Assembly: GCF_000422465.1 (NCBI RefSeq)
Contig: NZ_KE383842.1
Span: 1,808,710 to 1,872,709, forward strand
Length of the DNA: 64,000 nt
Source: Paenibacillus harenae DSM 16969
GTDB lineage: Bacteria > Bacillota > Bacilli > Paenibacillales > Paenibacillaceae
Direction of reading: 5' to 3'
Shown here: piece by piece, positions 44,121 to 52,315 of the stretch
Layout of the letters: the number at the start of each line of letters is the position of its first letter
Numbering within the stretch: position 1 is the stretch's first letter
Notes under the pieces: generated by a model
Seen by the model: the letters and a program-made list of their open reading frames with translations, nothing else
Databases searched by the model: none
Told to the model about the DNA's origin: nothing
Translations under genes and position numbers: made by a program

Positions 44121-44154
44121 GCTCAAGCCGCTTCAAGCCCGGCTGAGCGCCTTA
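44115..44154. terminator. Hairpin between the AraC remnant and the DinB gene
   Basis: TAAGGCGCTCA-agccg pairs with cggc-TGAGCGCCTTA. It sits at the convergence of the remnant and the DinB-family gene and was probably the shared terminator. Confidence 0.65.
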
Positions 44155-44155
44155 T

Positions 44156-44677
44156 CTATAGCTGCGGCAAATACCTTTCCTTCACTATGTTAAGATGATG
44201 GAGGGTATGTCCGATGATGAAATACGTGAGCGCTGAGGCTGATGTCGCGGCTTGATTGACCACTGCTGATCGCTGCAGCTCCTCCCCGGTTAAACCCTGC
44301 ACGAGCGAGATCGTTGAAGCTCGGATGGTGCGGAATTCGGCTATGATCCCGGTGAGCGGACGTCGGTCGAAATTTGTTAAGTTCACGAAGACCTCGGCAT
44401 GCCGCGGCAGCGGAGTCGTGTCACCTCTCGCAGCGCAGAGAAGCCGGTAGCTCATGATCCTCTCCGTGTCCATTAAATGGCCGAGTACTTCCTTCAAGCT
44501 CCATTTTCCCTCGCTGTACCGAAACATGGATTGCTCTTCTTTCAACGAGTCGCATATGGCTAGAAGCTCCCGTTCCTGATCCAGAAGCAGCTCCACCGGA
44601 TCGCCTTCCGGCACTGCCCTTATATAGGCTCCGATATGGGGATGAAATTCGCCTTCTTTCGGTTTTCCCAAATACAT
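44156..44677 (-). CDS. DinB family protein
   Basis: A 173-residue four-helix-bundle protein. The metal-site histidines typical of the DinB/YfiT group are in VLGHLMDTERIM and GHTLHHLNIVKERYL. Many members are thiol- or metal-dependent transferases with unknown substrates. GGGGACG precedes the ATG. It is a single gene with its own terminator. Confidence 0.85.
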   Translation of the reverse strand: MYLGKPKEGEFHPHIGAYIRAVPEGDPVELLLDQERELLAICDSLKEEQSMFRYSEGKWSLKEVLGHLMDTERIMSYRLLCAARGDTTPLPRHAEVFVNLTNFDRRPLTGIIAEFRTIRASTISLVQGLTGEELQRSAVVNQAATSASALTYFIIGHTLHHLNIVKERYLPQL

Positions 44678-44748
44678 CGCACGTCCCCGCTTTCCTGTGA
44701 AAATTTCTTAGTGCATTGAAATTCTCTTAATCAATAATAGTCCCTTTA

Positions 44749-45066
44749 TCAAACCTTTAAATCAGGTTTTCTTCTATGTCTCGTTCGTTGCTCAAAGGCA
44801 AATGCTATACGAATAAGCAAGGATTCACTAAATGCTTTTCCCGCGAACGTAACCCCGAACGGTCTTCCATTTTCCTTGTATCCCGCGGGAACAGCTATGG
44901 ACGGATACCCTGCCTTTTCGGATTTCGCAACGGATTTTCCATGGCTATCCGACTCTTTAATTGATCTTGTCCGTACTTCAAAGCCTTCTCAGCATTTTCT
45001 TCGTTCCATTCAATCAATTGCGTATAGGTATGGACAGGCATATGGGATGGAAGTCCATCGTTAGAA
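44749..45066 (-). pseudogene. Amidase C-terminal remnant
   Basis: On the minus strand the sequence reads an amidase C-terminal region: MPVHTYTQLIEWNEENAEKA, then after a frameshift KAGYPSIAVPAGYKENGRP, GVTFAGKAFSESLLIRIAFA and FEQRTRH before the stop. The GYPSxxVPAG and GVTFxGxxFSE motifs are typical of the amidase-signature family. The catalytic Ser-Ser-Lys part and the start are gone. It is non-functional. Confidence 0.75.
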
Positions 45067-45106
45067 TAAATCTATCTTTTCAAGAAATTTTCGGATAAAA
45101 TGATGG

Positions 45107-45937
45107 ATGCCAACCGGCAATTCTTTATCGGAGGTGGAGCTTATTTTTCCAGATATAACCGAACATCCGCAGTGGCTGCGCAGTCAGTCGAAGAGCTGGT
45201 GCGACCAGCTTGCCGCACAGACAGGGCAATATGCTTTGAAGTGGAGCTACACGACGGAAGGTATGGCGGCCGAACACATTTTTACGGAGCAATTATCCGG
45301 ATTGATCAGAGGCCGCGTGCTTGATGTGGGATGCGGGCACGGCGAATTTACGAACCTTTGGTCGGATCGGGCTGAGGAAGTCGTCGGCTATGACATGACG
45401 GAGGGATTTCTTGCGACGGCTACCCGGAACCGGAAACCGAATGTCCGTTTTGTTCTTGGACGCACGCATGACGGGCTTCCCTTCGAAGACAGCTCCTTCG
45501 ACGTTGCTTATACGAAAAAAGGTCCAACCAGCTGGTATCCTGAAGCAAGCCGGATCCTTCGCCCGGGAGCCGATGTATTATCCCTGCATCCCGGAGACGG
45601 AAACGGCGAAGGCGGCGAGCTGGGCCTTATCTTTCCCGGATTGTTCTCCCCTCCTGCCGCAGGAACGCCCATATTGGATATTATCAACACAAGGCTTAAC
45701 GGGAGCGGTTTAACCGTGCTGGAAATTCGCAACCTCCGCGAAACGGTATATATCCCGTCAGCCGAAGATATTATCGCAATGATAGGTTTTGGTCAAAACG
45801 AACATATCCTCAGGTGGGTAGAGGAAAATTATGGCAACAGCATCCGCAGCCAATTTGAACGCCACCGTGGCGAGAAAGGCATCCGGACAACGAACTTCTA
45901 TTACCTCCTCCATGCCAAAGCAGCCGGATCCATGTAA
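45107..45937 (+). CDS. Class I SAM-dependent methyltransferase
   Basis: Up to 276 residues. The SAM-binding motif I is GRVLDVGCGHGEFTNLW, with an acidic residue in VVGYDMT and motif IV FEDSSFDVAYTKKGP. The substrate is unknown. The start is uncertain: GGAGG lies 26 bases inside the annotated frame and is followed at normal spacing by ATT, so translation could begin there as a rare ATT start. The ATG at 45107 has no clear ribosome site. It converges with the racemase-family gene five bases away. Confidence 0.82.
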   Translation: MPTGNSLSEVELIFPDITEHPQWLRSQSKSWCDQLAAQTGQYALKWSYTTEGMAAEHIFTEQLSGLIRGRVLDVGCGHGEFTNLWSDRAEEVVGYDMTEGFLATATRNRKPNVRFVLGRTHDGLPFEDSSFDVAYTKKGPTSWYPEASRILRPGADVLSLHPGDGNGEGGELGLIFPGLFSPPAAGTPILDIINTRLNGSGLTVLEIRNLRETVYIPSAEDIIAMIGFGQNEHILRWVEENYGNSIRSQFERHRGEKGIRTTNFYYLLHAKAAGSM

Positions 45938-45941
45938 TAGA

Positions 45942-46604
45942 TTATCCCAACTGAGCGACTAAAGTTTTCAATGGGTTGCCTATCGGCACAGCCCATTCGA
46001 GCTCAGCCTTTTGAGCTGCATCGACCATGGACAACTGCGCGACAGAAATGGATTGCTTTCTATCGTTTACAAGCAACTCGCTGATATAGTCTGTTATGAT
46101 CCGGTCATAAATTTCCTTTTCGCCTTGCATGATGAACCCGAAAGCATTCTCGATGACATGGATCTCGAAAGGACTATGCTCTTTCCCTTGAGCAGCCGCA
46201 TACTCGTTTAATCTTTTCATCGTCCCGTCGACGGTTGCCGGATTCGTGAACAGGAGAATATGCCGCTCCTCCAGACCGCATAGGTACCGGAAGTACGGTT
46301 CATCCATTTTAAGGATTGGAATAGACGTCGTAAGACGGCTTTCCTTCAGCAGGGCAATATAATTGGTGCATGTTATAAGAATCGAATCAACCTTTGTCCG
46401 GGCGATCCATTCCAGCTGTTCAATGACTTTGTCTTGCGCATGCTTGACATTAAACTCGGCATCTGACGAAAGCCTCATCAGCAGCCCGGGTTCGACAAAA
46501 TGGACCAGTTCCCGATCATCGGAGGCTAAGGCTTGTTGAATATACGCTATGTTGGAGTGGTGGGCATGCAAGCAGCCCATCTTCTTCTTTATCTTTGCCT
46601 TCAT
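45942..46604 (-). CDS. Aspartate/glutamate racemase superfamily protein
   Basis: About 220 residues. The first catalytic-type cysteine is in ILITCTNYIALL. At the usual place of the second half-site the motif reads ISVAQLSMVDAA, the variant seen in a non-classical branch of the superfamily. The opening IKKKMGCLHAHHSNIAYIQQ is also characteristic. It may racemise an amino acid or act on another carboxylate. ATG 46604 follows AGGCGGT. It is 36 bases behind a small membrane-protein gene, probably in one transcript. Confidence 0.75.
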   Translation of the reverse strand: MKAKIKKKMGCLHAHHSNIAYIQQALASDDRELVHFVEPGLLMRLSSDAEFNVKHAQDKVIEQLEWIARTKVDSILITCTNYIALLKESRLTTSIPILKMDEPYFRYLCGLEERHILLFTNPATVDGTMKRLNEYAAAQGKEHSPFEIHVIENAFGFIMQGEKEIYDRIITDYISELLVNDRKQSISVAQLSMVDAAQKAELEWAVPIGNPLKTLVAQLG

Positions 46605-46640
46605 CGTTAACGACCGCCTTATTCTCTGACTTCGCAATCA

Positions 46641-46784
46641 TTACTTGTCCTTCAGCCTTTGTTCGTGGTAACGCTCAACGGCCTCCTTCACCGCATCACG
46701 CCCCGGTAATTTCGAATTGATTCTGAGCAGGAGAGCGATGATGATGAGAAGTAGAACTACGGTAAAAATTTGAATGCTAACCAC
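46641..46784 (-). CDS. Small membrane protein (44-47 residues)
   Basis: A short frame with a hydrophobic N-terminal helix (IFTVVLLLIIIIALLLRI), then a charged tail (DAVKEAVERYHEQRLKDK). It can start at GTG 46784, or at an ATT at 46775 that has the same AGGCGGT-plus-eight spacing as the racemase gene behind it. The composition and position argue for a real one-span protein. The function is unknown. Confidence 0.55.
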   Translation of the reverse strand: MVSIQIFTVVLLLIIIALLLRINSKLPGRDAVKEAVERYHEQRLKDK

Positions 46785-46875
46785 CGCCTATCTTTTCATT
46801 CGCTTCTAAAAAACAGCTGGGCGTATCGCTTTCCACTAACCGATAAAATGCTTCACGTTCTCGGTAGAAGAGCAT
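46777..46875 (-). CDS. Possible 32-residue leader ORF, coupled to the small membrane protein
   Basis: ATG after AAGGAGTG opens a frame reading MLFYREREAFYRLVESDTPS followed by CFLEANEKIGGG. Its TAG overlaps the GTG of the next small gene, which would couple their translation. The wording resembles the beginning of a PAS domain, so it may instead be the stub of a lost gene. Confidence 0.35.
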   Translation of the reverse strand: MLFYREREAFYRLVESDTPSCFLEANEKIGGG

Positions 46876-46914
46876 ACACTCCTTGCGTAACGGACACCCT
46901 GAATTCCGAAATAA

Positions 46915-46949
46915 AAAGCGCGTAGGACCTATTTGCTCCTGCGCGCTTT
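46915..46949 (-). terminator. Terminator after the 59-residue gene
   Basis: AAAGCGCG-t-AGGA pairs with TCCT-g-CGCGCTTT and is followed on the minus strand by TTTTTATTTC. It lies 72 bases beyond the stop of the small gene at 47022-47201 and supports that gene. Confidence 0.75.
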
Positions 46950-47021
46950 CCGTCACATGTAATAAAAATTATATCCGAACTGCCTATATATTACAATTTA
47001 AATATGATTCTGACCCGGCGG

Positions 47022-47201
47022 CTATGAGTTCCTCTTATGATCATGAAGCTGATGCTCGTTTTGATGCCATTTTTTTAACATGCCCTGATAAAAACTGCTT
47101 TCTTGCTTGCTAAGACCCTGCCTGTTCTTCTTCATGATCAAACGGTTAATGCTTCGTTTCAAAATAATGCTCCGACGTCCTAACATATCCATGTAATTCA
47201 A
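47022..47201 (-). CDS. Small basic protein (59 residues)
   Basis: A TTG start with GGAGGGTG seven bases upstream opens a 59-codon frame, closed before a strong terminator. The protein is rich in Lys, Arg, His and Gln, for example RSIILKRSINRLIMKKNRQ and YQGMLKKWHQNEHQ. It has no membrane segment. Its size and helical basic pattern recall the FbpB-type small proteins of Bacillus, but the likeness is weak and no function is claimed. Confidence 0.6.
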   Translation of the reverse strand: MNYMDMLGRRSIILKRSINRLIMKKNRQGLSKQESSFYQGMLKKWHQNEHQLHDHKRNS

Positions 47202-47482
47202 GTCTATTCACCCTCCAGCTTATGTTTTAGAAACGCTCTAACTAAGTATAACGAATGAAAACCGGCTTGAAAAACAGGCTGCAGACGGCTTCTATGCGAT
47301 AAATAGCTTCCAGACGGTATAAGATTTGCCGTGCGCATCACAATCATACGCTTCCTGCCGCATCCTCCGATTCTCTTTATTAGCGGGTCTGTCAAGGCCT
47401 TCAGGCACTAGGCTTGGAAGAGACGATCGAATCCTATATAGTTATAGTCATAGATCTTTATGTACAGGGAGACTTATTCGAG

Positions 47483-48757
47483 ATGGACCGACCGAACGAA
47501 ATAGCTGAGCAAAAACAGAACAATCTGGCCGCGCTTCAGGAGCAAGCCGATCGAGTGAACGCAATGAGCATTTCCGAATGGCACGCGCTGTTCGAGCGCT
47601 GTACAGTTTTCCTGAAGGAGAGCACGCGAAATTCGCAGTATTTACAGGATGCGTTGACGGCGATGAATGAGATGAATGTGACGCTGACACCTGTAAGACG
47701 GCAATTATATGAGCTGCATATGTATTTTTTCCTACTCGTGCAGCTTACGCAGAAACCACAAGACGCCCCGTCTTCAAACATGCATTTTATTGGCTTTCAT
47801 ACGCACAGCGCCGCAGCTGAGGTTAAGAGAGTTATAGAAGTTTTTTTTGAAAAAGAGCTTCCTCTCGCCGATGAGCCGGAGTGCCGGCCGCTCGTCATGG
47901 AAACGTTAGCTTATTTGCGGGGCAAAATGCTGAACGAACGGGATACCGAACGTTATTTTTGGGATCCGTATGATCGGCTGTGCACGAATTGGCTGAAGCC
48001 AAATTTAAGCGAAGAAAGCTTCTTTCTTGAGGAATTGCAGCTTCTGCAGTCGGCTGAGATAGAGCTTGGCTCGCGTATTTCGCGCTTTCCGTGGCTGCTC
48101 GCGCAGAGCAGGATGCACTTCTATCTTTCCCGGGATAGGGACGCTTGGTCGTGTCTGGCAGACTTAAACGCCAGCTTCCCTATTTCTGATTCGGATGTTT
48201 TGTATTTTTACGACCGGCTGCAAAACGATCGGCAATGGCAGCGGTTAGCCGAATGGCTGACAGAAACGGCCCTGCTGTTCGAAGGTCGGGGCTATCATCA
48301 GCTGATCAAATATGCCCGCTGCTGGGAAGCAGTCGTCCTGCAGATGCCGACAGCCGAAGCGCGTATGTTGGAAACACTCGCCCTTCTGCTTCCGCATTCG
48401 AGCCGCATCTATGAAGAAAAATTGTTAGCCTATAACAAATGGCAGCAATGGATGGATTATCAACTAAGTGCGGGAAGCGAGCCGCTTCAATTTCGGGCTC
48501 CCGTGTTCGTCCCTTTCGAGAAGCATGCGCCGGAGCTGCTTTTGCCTTATTATCATCAAGCCGTGGAAAGGTCTATTCTGCTCAAAAATAGAGACGGCTA
48601 CAAAGCAGCCGTCAAGCTGCTCAAACGGTTAGCCAGGCTTTACAAAAAAATGAAACGGGAAACGAGCTGGGAGTCGTTCATTACGGAGCTTGCCAGCCGC
48701 AACAGCAGGCTCCGCGCACTGCAGGAGGAGCTGCGGAAAGGAAAACTGATCGGATGA
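47483..48757 (+). CDS. YwqB-like protein lacking the SWIM zinc finger
   Basis: About 424 residues, mostly helical. It matches in position and style the C-terminal part of the SWIM-finger proteins encoded directly before YwqA-type SNF2 helicases. The CxCx(n)CxH finger expected N-terminal to this part is not encoded here or in the 270 bases upstream in any frame. ATG 47483 follows CAGGGAGA; an earlier in-frame TTG at 47414 has no ribosome site. The gene overlaps the helicase by four bases (ATGA), so the two are made together and probably form a complex. The exact role is unknown. Confidence 0.65.
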   Translation: MDRPNEIAEQKQNNLAALQEQADRVNAMSISEWHALFERCTVFLKESTRNSQYLQDALTAMNEMNVTLTPVRRQLYELHMYFFLLVQLTQKPQDAPSSNMHFIGFHTHSAAAEVKRVIEVFFEKELPLADEPECRPLVMETLAYLRGKMLNERDTERYFWDPYDRLCTNWLKPNLSEESFFLEELQLLQSAEIELGSRISRFPWLLAQSRMHFYLSRDRDAWSCLADLNASFPISDSDVLYFYDRLQNDRQWQRLAEWLTETALLFEGRGYHQLIKYARCWEAVVLQMPTAEARMLETLALLLPHSSRIYEEKLLAYNKWQQWMDYQLSAGSEPLQFRAPVFVPFEKHAPELLLPYYHQAVERSILLKNRDGYKAAVKLLKRLARLYKKMKRETSWESFITELASRNSRLRALQEELRKGKLIG

Positions 48758-51702
48758 GCAAGCATTTGAACACCATCACCCTATTAACCAGTTTAACGGC
48801 ATATGGCGATGCGCTGATCTACGGAACGCAAGAGCAAGGCGAAGAGCGATTTTTAAACGGACTATACTTGAAGCAGCGTTTGTTCGCATTACATGAAGCT
48901 TCTCTTTATGGCACAGAGCTGGAATTGCAGCAGGTGCAGGGCATCGAGCTCATTCTGCTTCCCGCCGAGCAGGTCATTCCCTTCTTTGCCGAAGGCAAGC
49001 GGCTGGAGCATATCGAATGGATATGGGGCGGGCTGACTAAGATTGTCGTTCAGCTTGCGCCTAAGCTCGTTGCATGCCTGGAAGAGCGTCTTTATATCCC
49101 CAGCTATCGCGCTTTCCAAGAGGGCAAGCTGCAGTGGACATGGGATGAAGCGGCTTTGGACGATCAAACGCGGTCCGTGCTGGAACAGGCGGACGAGAGC
49201 TTCAAGGAAGGACTAAGCGCGGCCTTTTCCGCTTTCGTGAATCACCGTCATTATGGAACGGAATCGACTGCCGCCGATTTAAGAAGGGAATACCCTCTTC
49301 TATTTGCAAAAAACCATCCGGCTATGGCGGGCTTAGACCAACAAGCTTGGCTTGTTGCGGTCGGCTGGAAAGCCGATACGGCGCCGTTCCGGCCTGTCCT
49401 TCAGCTGCTGGAGCCCGATGACTCCGAATCGGCGTGGCGGCTCAGGCTTGTCCTCCAGGACAAACGCGATCAAGCTTCGATAGCCCCTATCCGCCTAAGT
49501 TCGAACGGCGAAGCCTTCGGCTCATGGCCTGCGGGCTGGTCGGCTCACGTCGGCAGCCGGTCGAAGGGCTGGCTGGACAGGCTGCGCGTTTGTTTGCCCG
49601 AAGGGAGAATAAGCGGCCATCATGAGGATATTTTGAGCCGGCCGTTAAGCGATGAAGGGGCATGGCATTTCTTATCCGCAGACAGCAAGCAGCTGTTGGA
49701 GGCCGGCTGGCAGGTGCTGCTTCCCGCATGGTGGGAGACAGCCAGCCGCAAGAAACCCCGGCTTCGCGCCAAGGTGAGCTCCGAGACAGGAAGCGGCGCG
49801 GGAAGCTCCTTGTTCGGGCTCGACTCGCTGGTCGATTTCGATTGGCGTGTATCCATCGGCGATACGGACCTTTCCGAGGCGGAATTTGACGAACTTGTCG
49901 CCCGCAATGAACGGTTAGTTCGTTTTCGCGGCCAATGGACCCTGCTTGATCCCGCCCTGCTGGCCCAAATCCGCAAAGCGATGGGCGGCATCGACAGCTC
50001 GCAAGGCTTGTCCTTTCAGGATGTGCTTCAGCTCCATCTGCTCGGCGGCGGGGCCGGTGAAGAAATCGCCGAGGACGAACAAGAAGCAGATCAGGAAACG
50101 CGCCTCCGGCTCGAAGTGGAATTGAATGAGCATCTGACGCAGCTTATCCGTCAGCTCGGTCAGCAAGCCGAATGGCCGAAGCTTGACGTGCCTGCCAAGC
50201 TGCAGGCTGAGCTTCGTTCGTATCAACGGGACGGCTACGCCTGGTTGGCTTTTATGCGCCGTCTCGGGCTTGGGGCTTGCTTGGCCGATGACATGGGTCT
50301 CGGAAAAACCGTGCAGCTGATCGCTTATCTGCTGCATCTTCAAGAAAGGACAGCACATCAGGTGGAGGCTACTCCTTCACTCATCATTTGCCCGACCTCC
50401 GTGCTAGGCAATTGGCAGAAGGAAATAAGCCGCTTCGCCCCTGCTCTGCAGGTGATGCTTCATTATGGCAGCAAGCGGCTTGGTGGGGAAAGCTTCCATG
50501 CAGCTCTCAAAGATGCGGACGTTATCCTGACTTCCTATGCGACAGCTACGCTGGATCAGGAGCTGCTTCGGACGTTTACCTGGGCAACCATTAGTCTGGA
50601 CGAGGCGCAAAATATTAAAAACGCCCAGACGAAGCAGTCCGCCGCCGTTCGCAGCTTTTCCGCACGGCACCGGATTGCTCTTACCGGCACTCCAATCGAG
50701 AATCGGCTTTCGGAGCTGTGGTCCATCTACGATTTTATGAATCCCAATTATTTAGGCAGCGCTGCCGGCTTCACGAATCGCTTCGCGAACGCCATTGAGA
50801 AGGATCGGGATGCGGCCCGAACCGCCGACCTGCAGAAGCTCGTCAAGCCGTTCATGCTTCGCCGCAAGAAGAAGGATCCCGCCATTCAGCTTGATTTGCC
50901 GGACAAAAATGAAATGAAGACGTATATTCATCTGACGTCCGAGCAAAGTGCGTTATATACGCAAACGGTCAATCAGCTGCTCACGCGGATGCAATCGCTG
51001 GAGGGCATCGAACGCAAAGGGGCCATCCTGTCCGCTCTCACGCAGCTTAAGCAGCTTTGTGACCATCCCATCCTGCTGACGAAAGAAGCGGTCGCTGAAA
51101 CCGCTGCGGCAGCCGAAGGCGAGATGGATACGGAAACGCTCATAAACCGCTCGGCTAAGCTGGAACGATTGCTCGCGATGGTCAAGGAGCTTCGGGACGA
51201 GGGGGAACGGTGCCTCATCTTTACGCAGTATGTCGGGATGGGACAGCTGCTGCAGTGTGTGCTTCGGCAAGAGCTTCAGGAGCCCGTTCTGTATTTGAAC
51301 GGCAGCACGTCCAAATCCGCCCGCGACCGGATGATTGAGCAGTTTCAGCGGTCGGATCTGCCGCCTGACGAGCAGCCTGGCGTGTTCATTCTTTCGATCA
51401 AAGCCGGCGGCGTCGGCCTTAATCTAACTGCAGCGAATCATGTGTTCCACTTTGACCGCTGGTGGAATCCGGCCGTCGAGAACCAAGCCACAGACCGCGC
51501 CTACCGCATGGGACAGACGCGCGACGTTCAGGTCCACAAATTCATTTCCCTCGCAACGCTGGAGGAGCGCATTGACGAAATGCTCGACAACAAGCAGCAG
51601 CTTAGCGACAACGTGATTACCAGCTCCGAAGGCTGGATTACCGAGCTGTCGACGGAAGCGTTAAAGGACCTGTTCACATTACGCCAGGACTGGAGCGGCT
51701 GA
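48754..51702 (+). CDS. SNF2-family DNA helicase/translocase (YwqA-like)
   Basis: A 982-residue protein. The N-terminal half is the SNF2-associated region, then the two RecA lobes: motif I LADDMGLGKTVQLIAYL, motif II LDEAQNIKNAQTK (DEAQ in place of DEAH), motif III ALTGTPIENRLSELW, motif V ILSIKAGGVGLNLTAAN and motif VI NQATDRAYRMGQT. It moves along double-stranded DNA using ATP and remodels protein-DNA complexes. Its bacterial role is not settled. It is translationally coupled to the YwqB-like protein and ends just before the 51-bp repeat arrays. Confidence 0.92.
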   Translation: MSKHLNTITLLTSLTAYGDALIYGTQEQGEERFLNGLYLKQRLFALHEASLYGTELELQQVQGIELILLPAEQVIPFFAEGKRLEHIEWIWGGLTKIVVQLAPKLVACLEERLYIPSYRAFQEGKLQWTWDEAALDDQTRSVLEQADESFKEGLSAAFSAFVNHRHYGTESTAADLRREYPLLFAKNHPAMAGLDQQAWLVAVGWKADTAPFRPVLQLLEPDDSESAWRLRLVLQDKRDQASIAPIRLSSNGEAFGSWPAGWSAHVGSRSKGWLDRLRVCLPEGRISGHHEDILSRPLSDEGAWHFLSADSKQLLEAGWQVLLPAWWETASRKKPRLRAKVSSETGSGAGSSLFGLDSLVDFDWRVSIGDTDLSEAEFDELVARNERLVRFRGQWTLLDPALLAQIRKAMGGIDSSQGLSFQDVLQLHLLGGGAGEEIAEDEQEADQETRLRLEVELNEHLTQLIRQLGQQAEWPKLDVPAKLQAELRSYQRDGYAWLAFMRRLGLGACLADDMGLGKTVQLIAYLLHLQERTAHQVEATPSLIICPTSVLGNWQKEISRFAPALQVMLHYGSKRLGGESFHAALKDADVILTSYATATLDQELLRTFTWATISLDEAQNIKNAQTKQSAAVRSFSARHRIALTGTPIENRLSELWSIYDFMNPNYLGSAAGFTNRFANAIEKDRDAARTADLQKLVKPFMLRRKKKDPAIQLDLPDKNEMKTYIHLTSEQSALYTQTVNQLLTRMQSLEGIERKGAILSALTQLKQLCDHPILLTKEAVAETAAAAEGEMDTETLINRSAKLERLLAMVKELRDEGERCLIFTQYVGMGQLLQCVLRQELQEPVLYLNGSTSKSARDRMIEQFQRSDLPPDEQPGVFILSIKAGGVGLNLTAANHVFHFDRWWNPAVENQATDRAYRMGQTRDVQVHKFISLATLEERIDEMLDNKQQLSDNVITSSEGWITELSTEALKDLFTLRQDWSG

Positions 51703-51722
51703 ATGGGAAGAGCTGCAGTGGC

Positions 51723-52028
51723 GAGGTGCAGGAATGCACCTCCCTTTTCCTGCTATGTTTCCAGGCTCCATTCAGATGCATTTCTGCACCTCATCTCGCC
51801 AACTTTACCTCCCGGGCTCCATTTTGGTGCATTTCTGCACCTCATTTCGCCAACATAACCCCCTAGGCTACATACTGGTGCATTTCTGCACCTCGTTTCG
51901 CCAACATAACCCCCTAGGCTCCATTTTGGTGCATTTTTGCACCTCATTTCGCCAACATCACTTCCTAGGCTACATTCTGGTGCATTTTGCACCTCATTTC
52001 GCTAATTTTGCCTACCAAGCTCTCCTTT
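51723..52028. repeat. Tandem array A of 51-bp units with GTGCA-TTTC-TGCAC hairpin
   Basis: About five units of 51 bp (51779, 51830, 51881, 51932, and 51983 with small deletions). Each contains the hairpin GGTGCA-TTTC-TGCACC followed by CTCATTTCGCCAACAT. A longer inverted version, GAGGTGCA-ggaa-TGCACCTC, opens the array at 51723-51742. The unit length is a multiple of three, so several frames stay open across it without being genes. Confidence 0.85.
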
Positions 52029-52255
52029 GATCCGCGCCCTATGCTTCGCACGCGCTCATTCAACGGCATTTCTGCCGTTGATCCGCGCCTTATGCTCCGC
52101 ACGCGCCCATCCAACGGCATTTCTGCCGTTGATCCGCGCCTTATGCTCCGCACGCGCCCATCCAACGGCATTTCTGCCGTTGATCCGCGCCTTATGCTCC
52201 GCGCGCGCTCATTCAACGGCATTTCTGCCGTTGATCCGCGCCCTATGCTTCGCAC
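52029..52255. repeat. Tandem array B of 51-bp units with AACGGCA-TTTC-TGCCGTT hairpin
   Basis: Four complete 51-bp units (52029, 52080, 52131, 52182) and a partial fifth, each GATCCGCGCC...CGCACGCGC...CAACGGCATTTCTGCCGTT. It has the same period as array A and the same GCATTTCTGC core with a different complementary stem. It joins array A directly. Together they fill the 613-bp gap between the helicase and the response regulator. Confidence 0.88.
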
Positions 52256-52277
52256 TGCCCCAAAAAAAATAAACTCC

Positions 52278-52303
52278 GAACGTCAAGATTACCCTTGACG
52301 TTC
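52278..52303 (-). terminator. Terminator after the response regulator
   Basis: GAACGTCAAG / CTTGACGTTC, a perfect ten-bp stem with a six-base loop. On the minus strand a run of eight T follows after eight bases. It ends the five-gene transcript that begins at 56964. Confidence 0.8.
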
Positions 52304-52315
52304 AAAGCTTATTGC

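Noticed and set aside
44776..44964. 62-codon plus-strand frame
   Set aside because: It lies antisense to the amidase remnant, which explains the sequence better.
47204..47395. 63-codon minus-strand frame ending just before the 59-residue gene
   Set aside because: No convincing ribosome site and no protein-like pattern; it probably only overlaps the leader of the small gene.
51723..52255. CRISPR array
   Set aside because: Units adjoin with no variable spacers, they are too long for CRISPR repeats, and no cas genes are present.
51734..52298. Several long open frames with 17-residue repeats across the arrays on both strands
   Set aside because: The 51-bp period is a multiple of three, so frames stay open by repetition. 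There are no ribosome sites, both strands are equally open, and the DNA hairpins explain the conservation.
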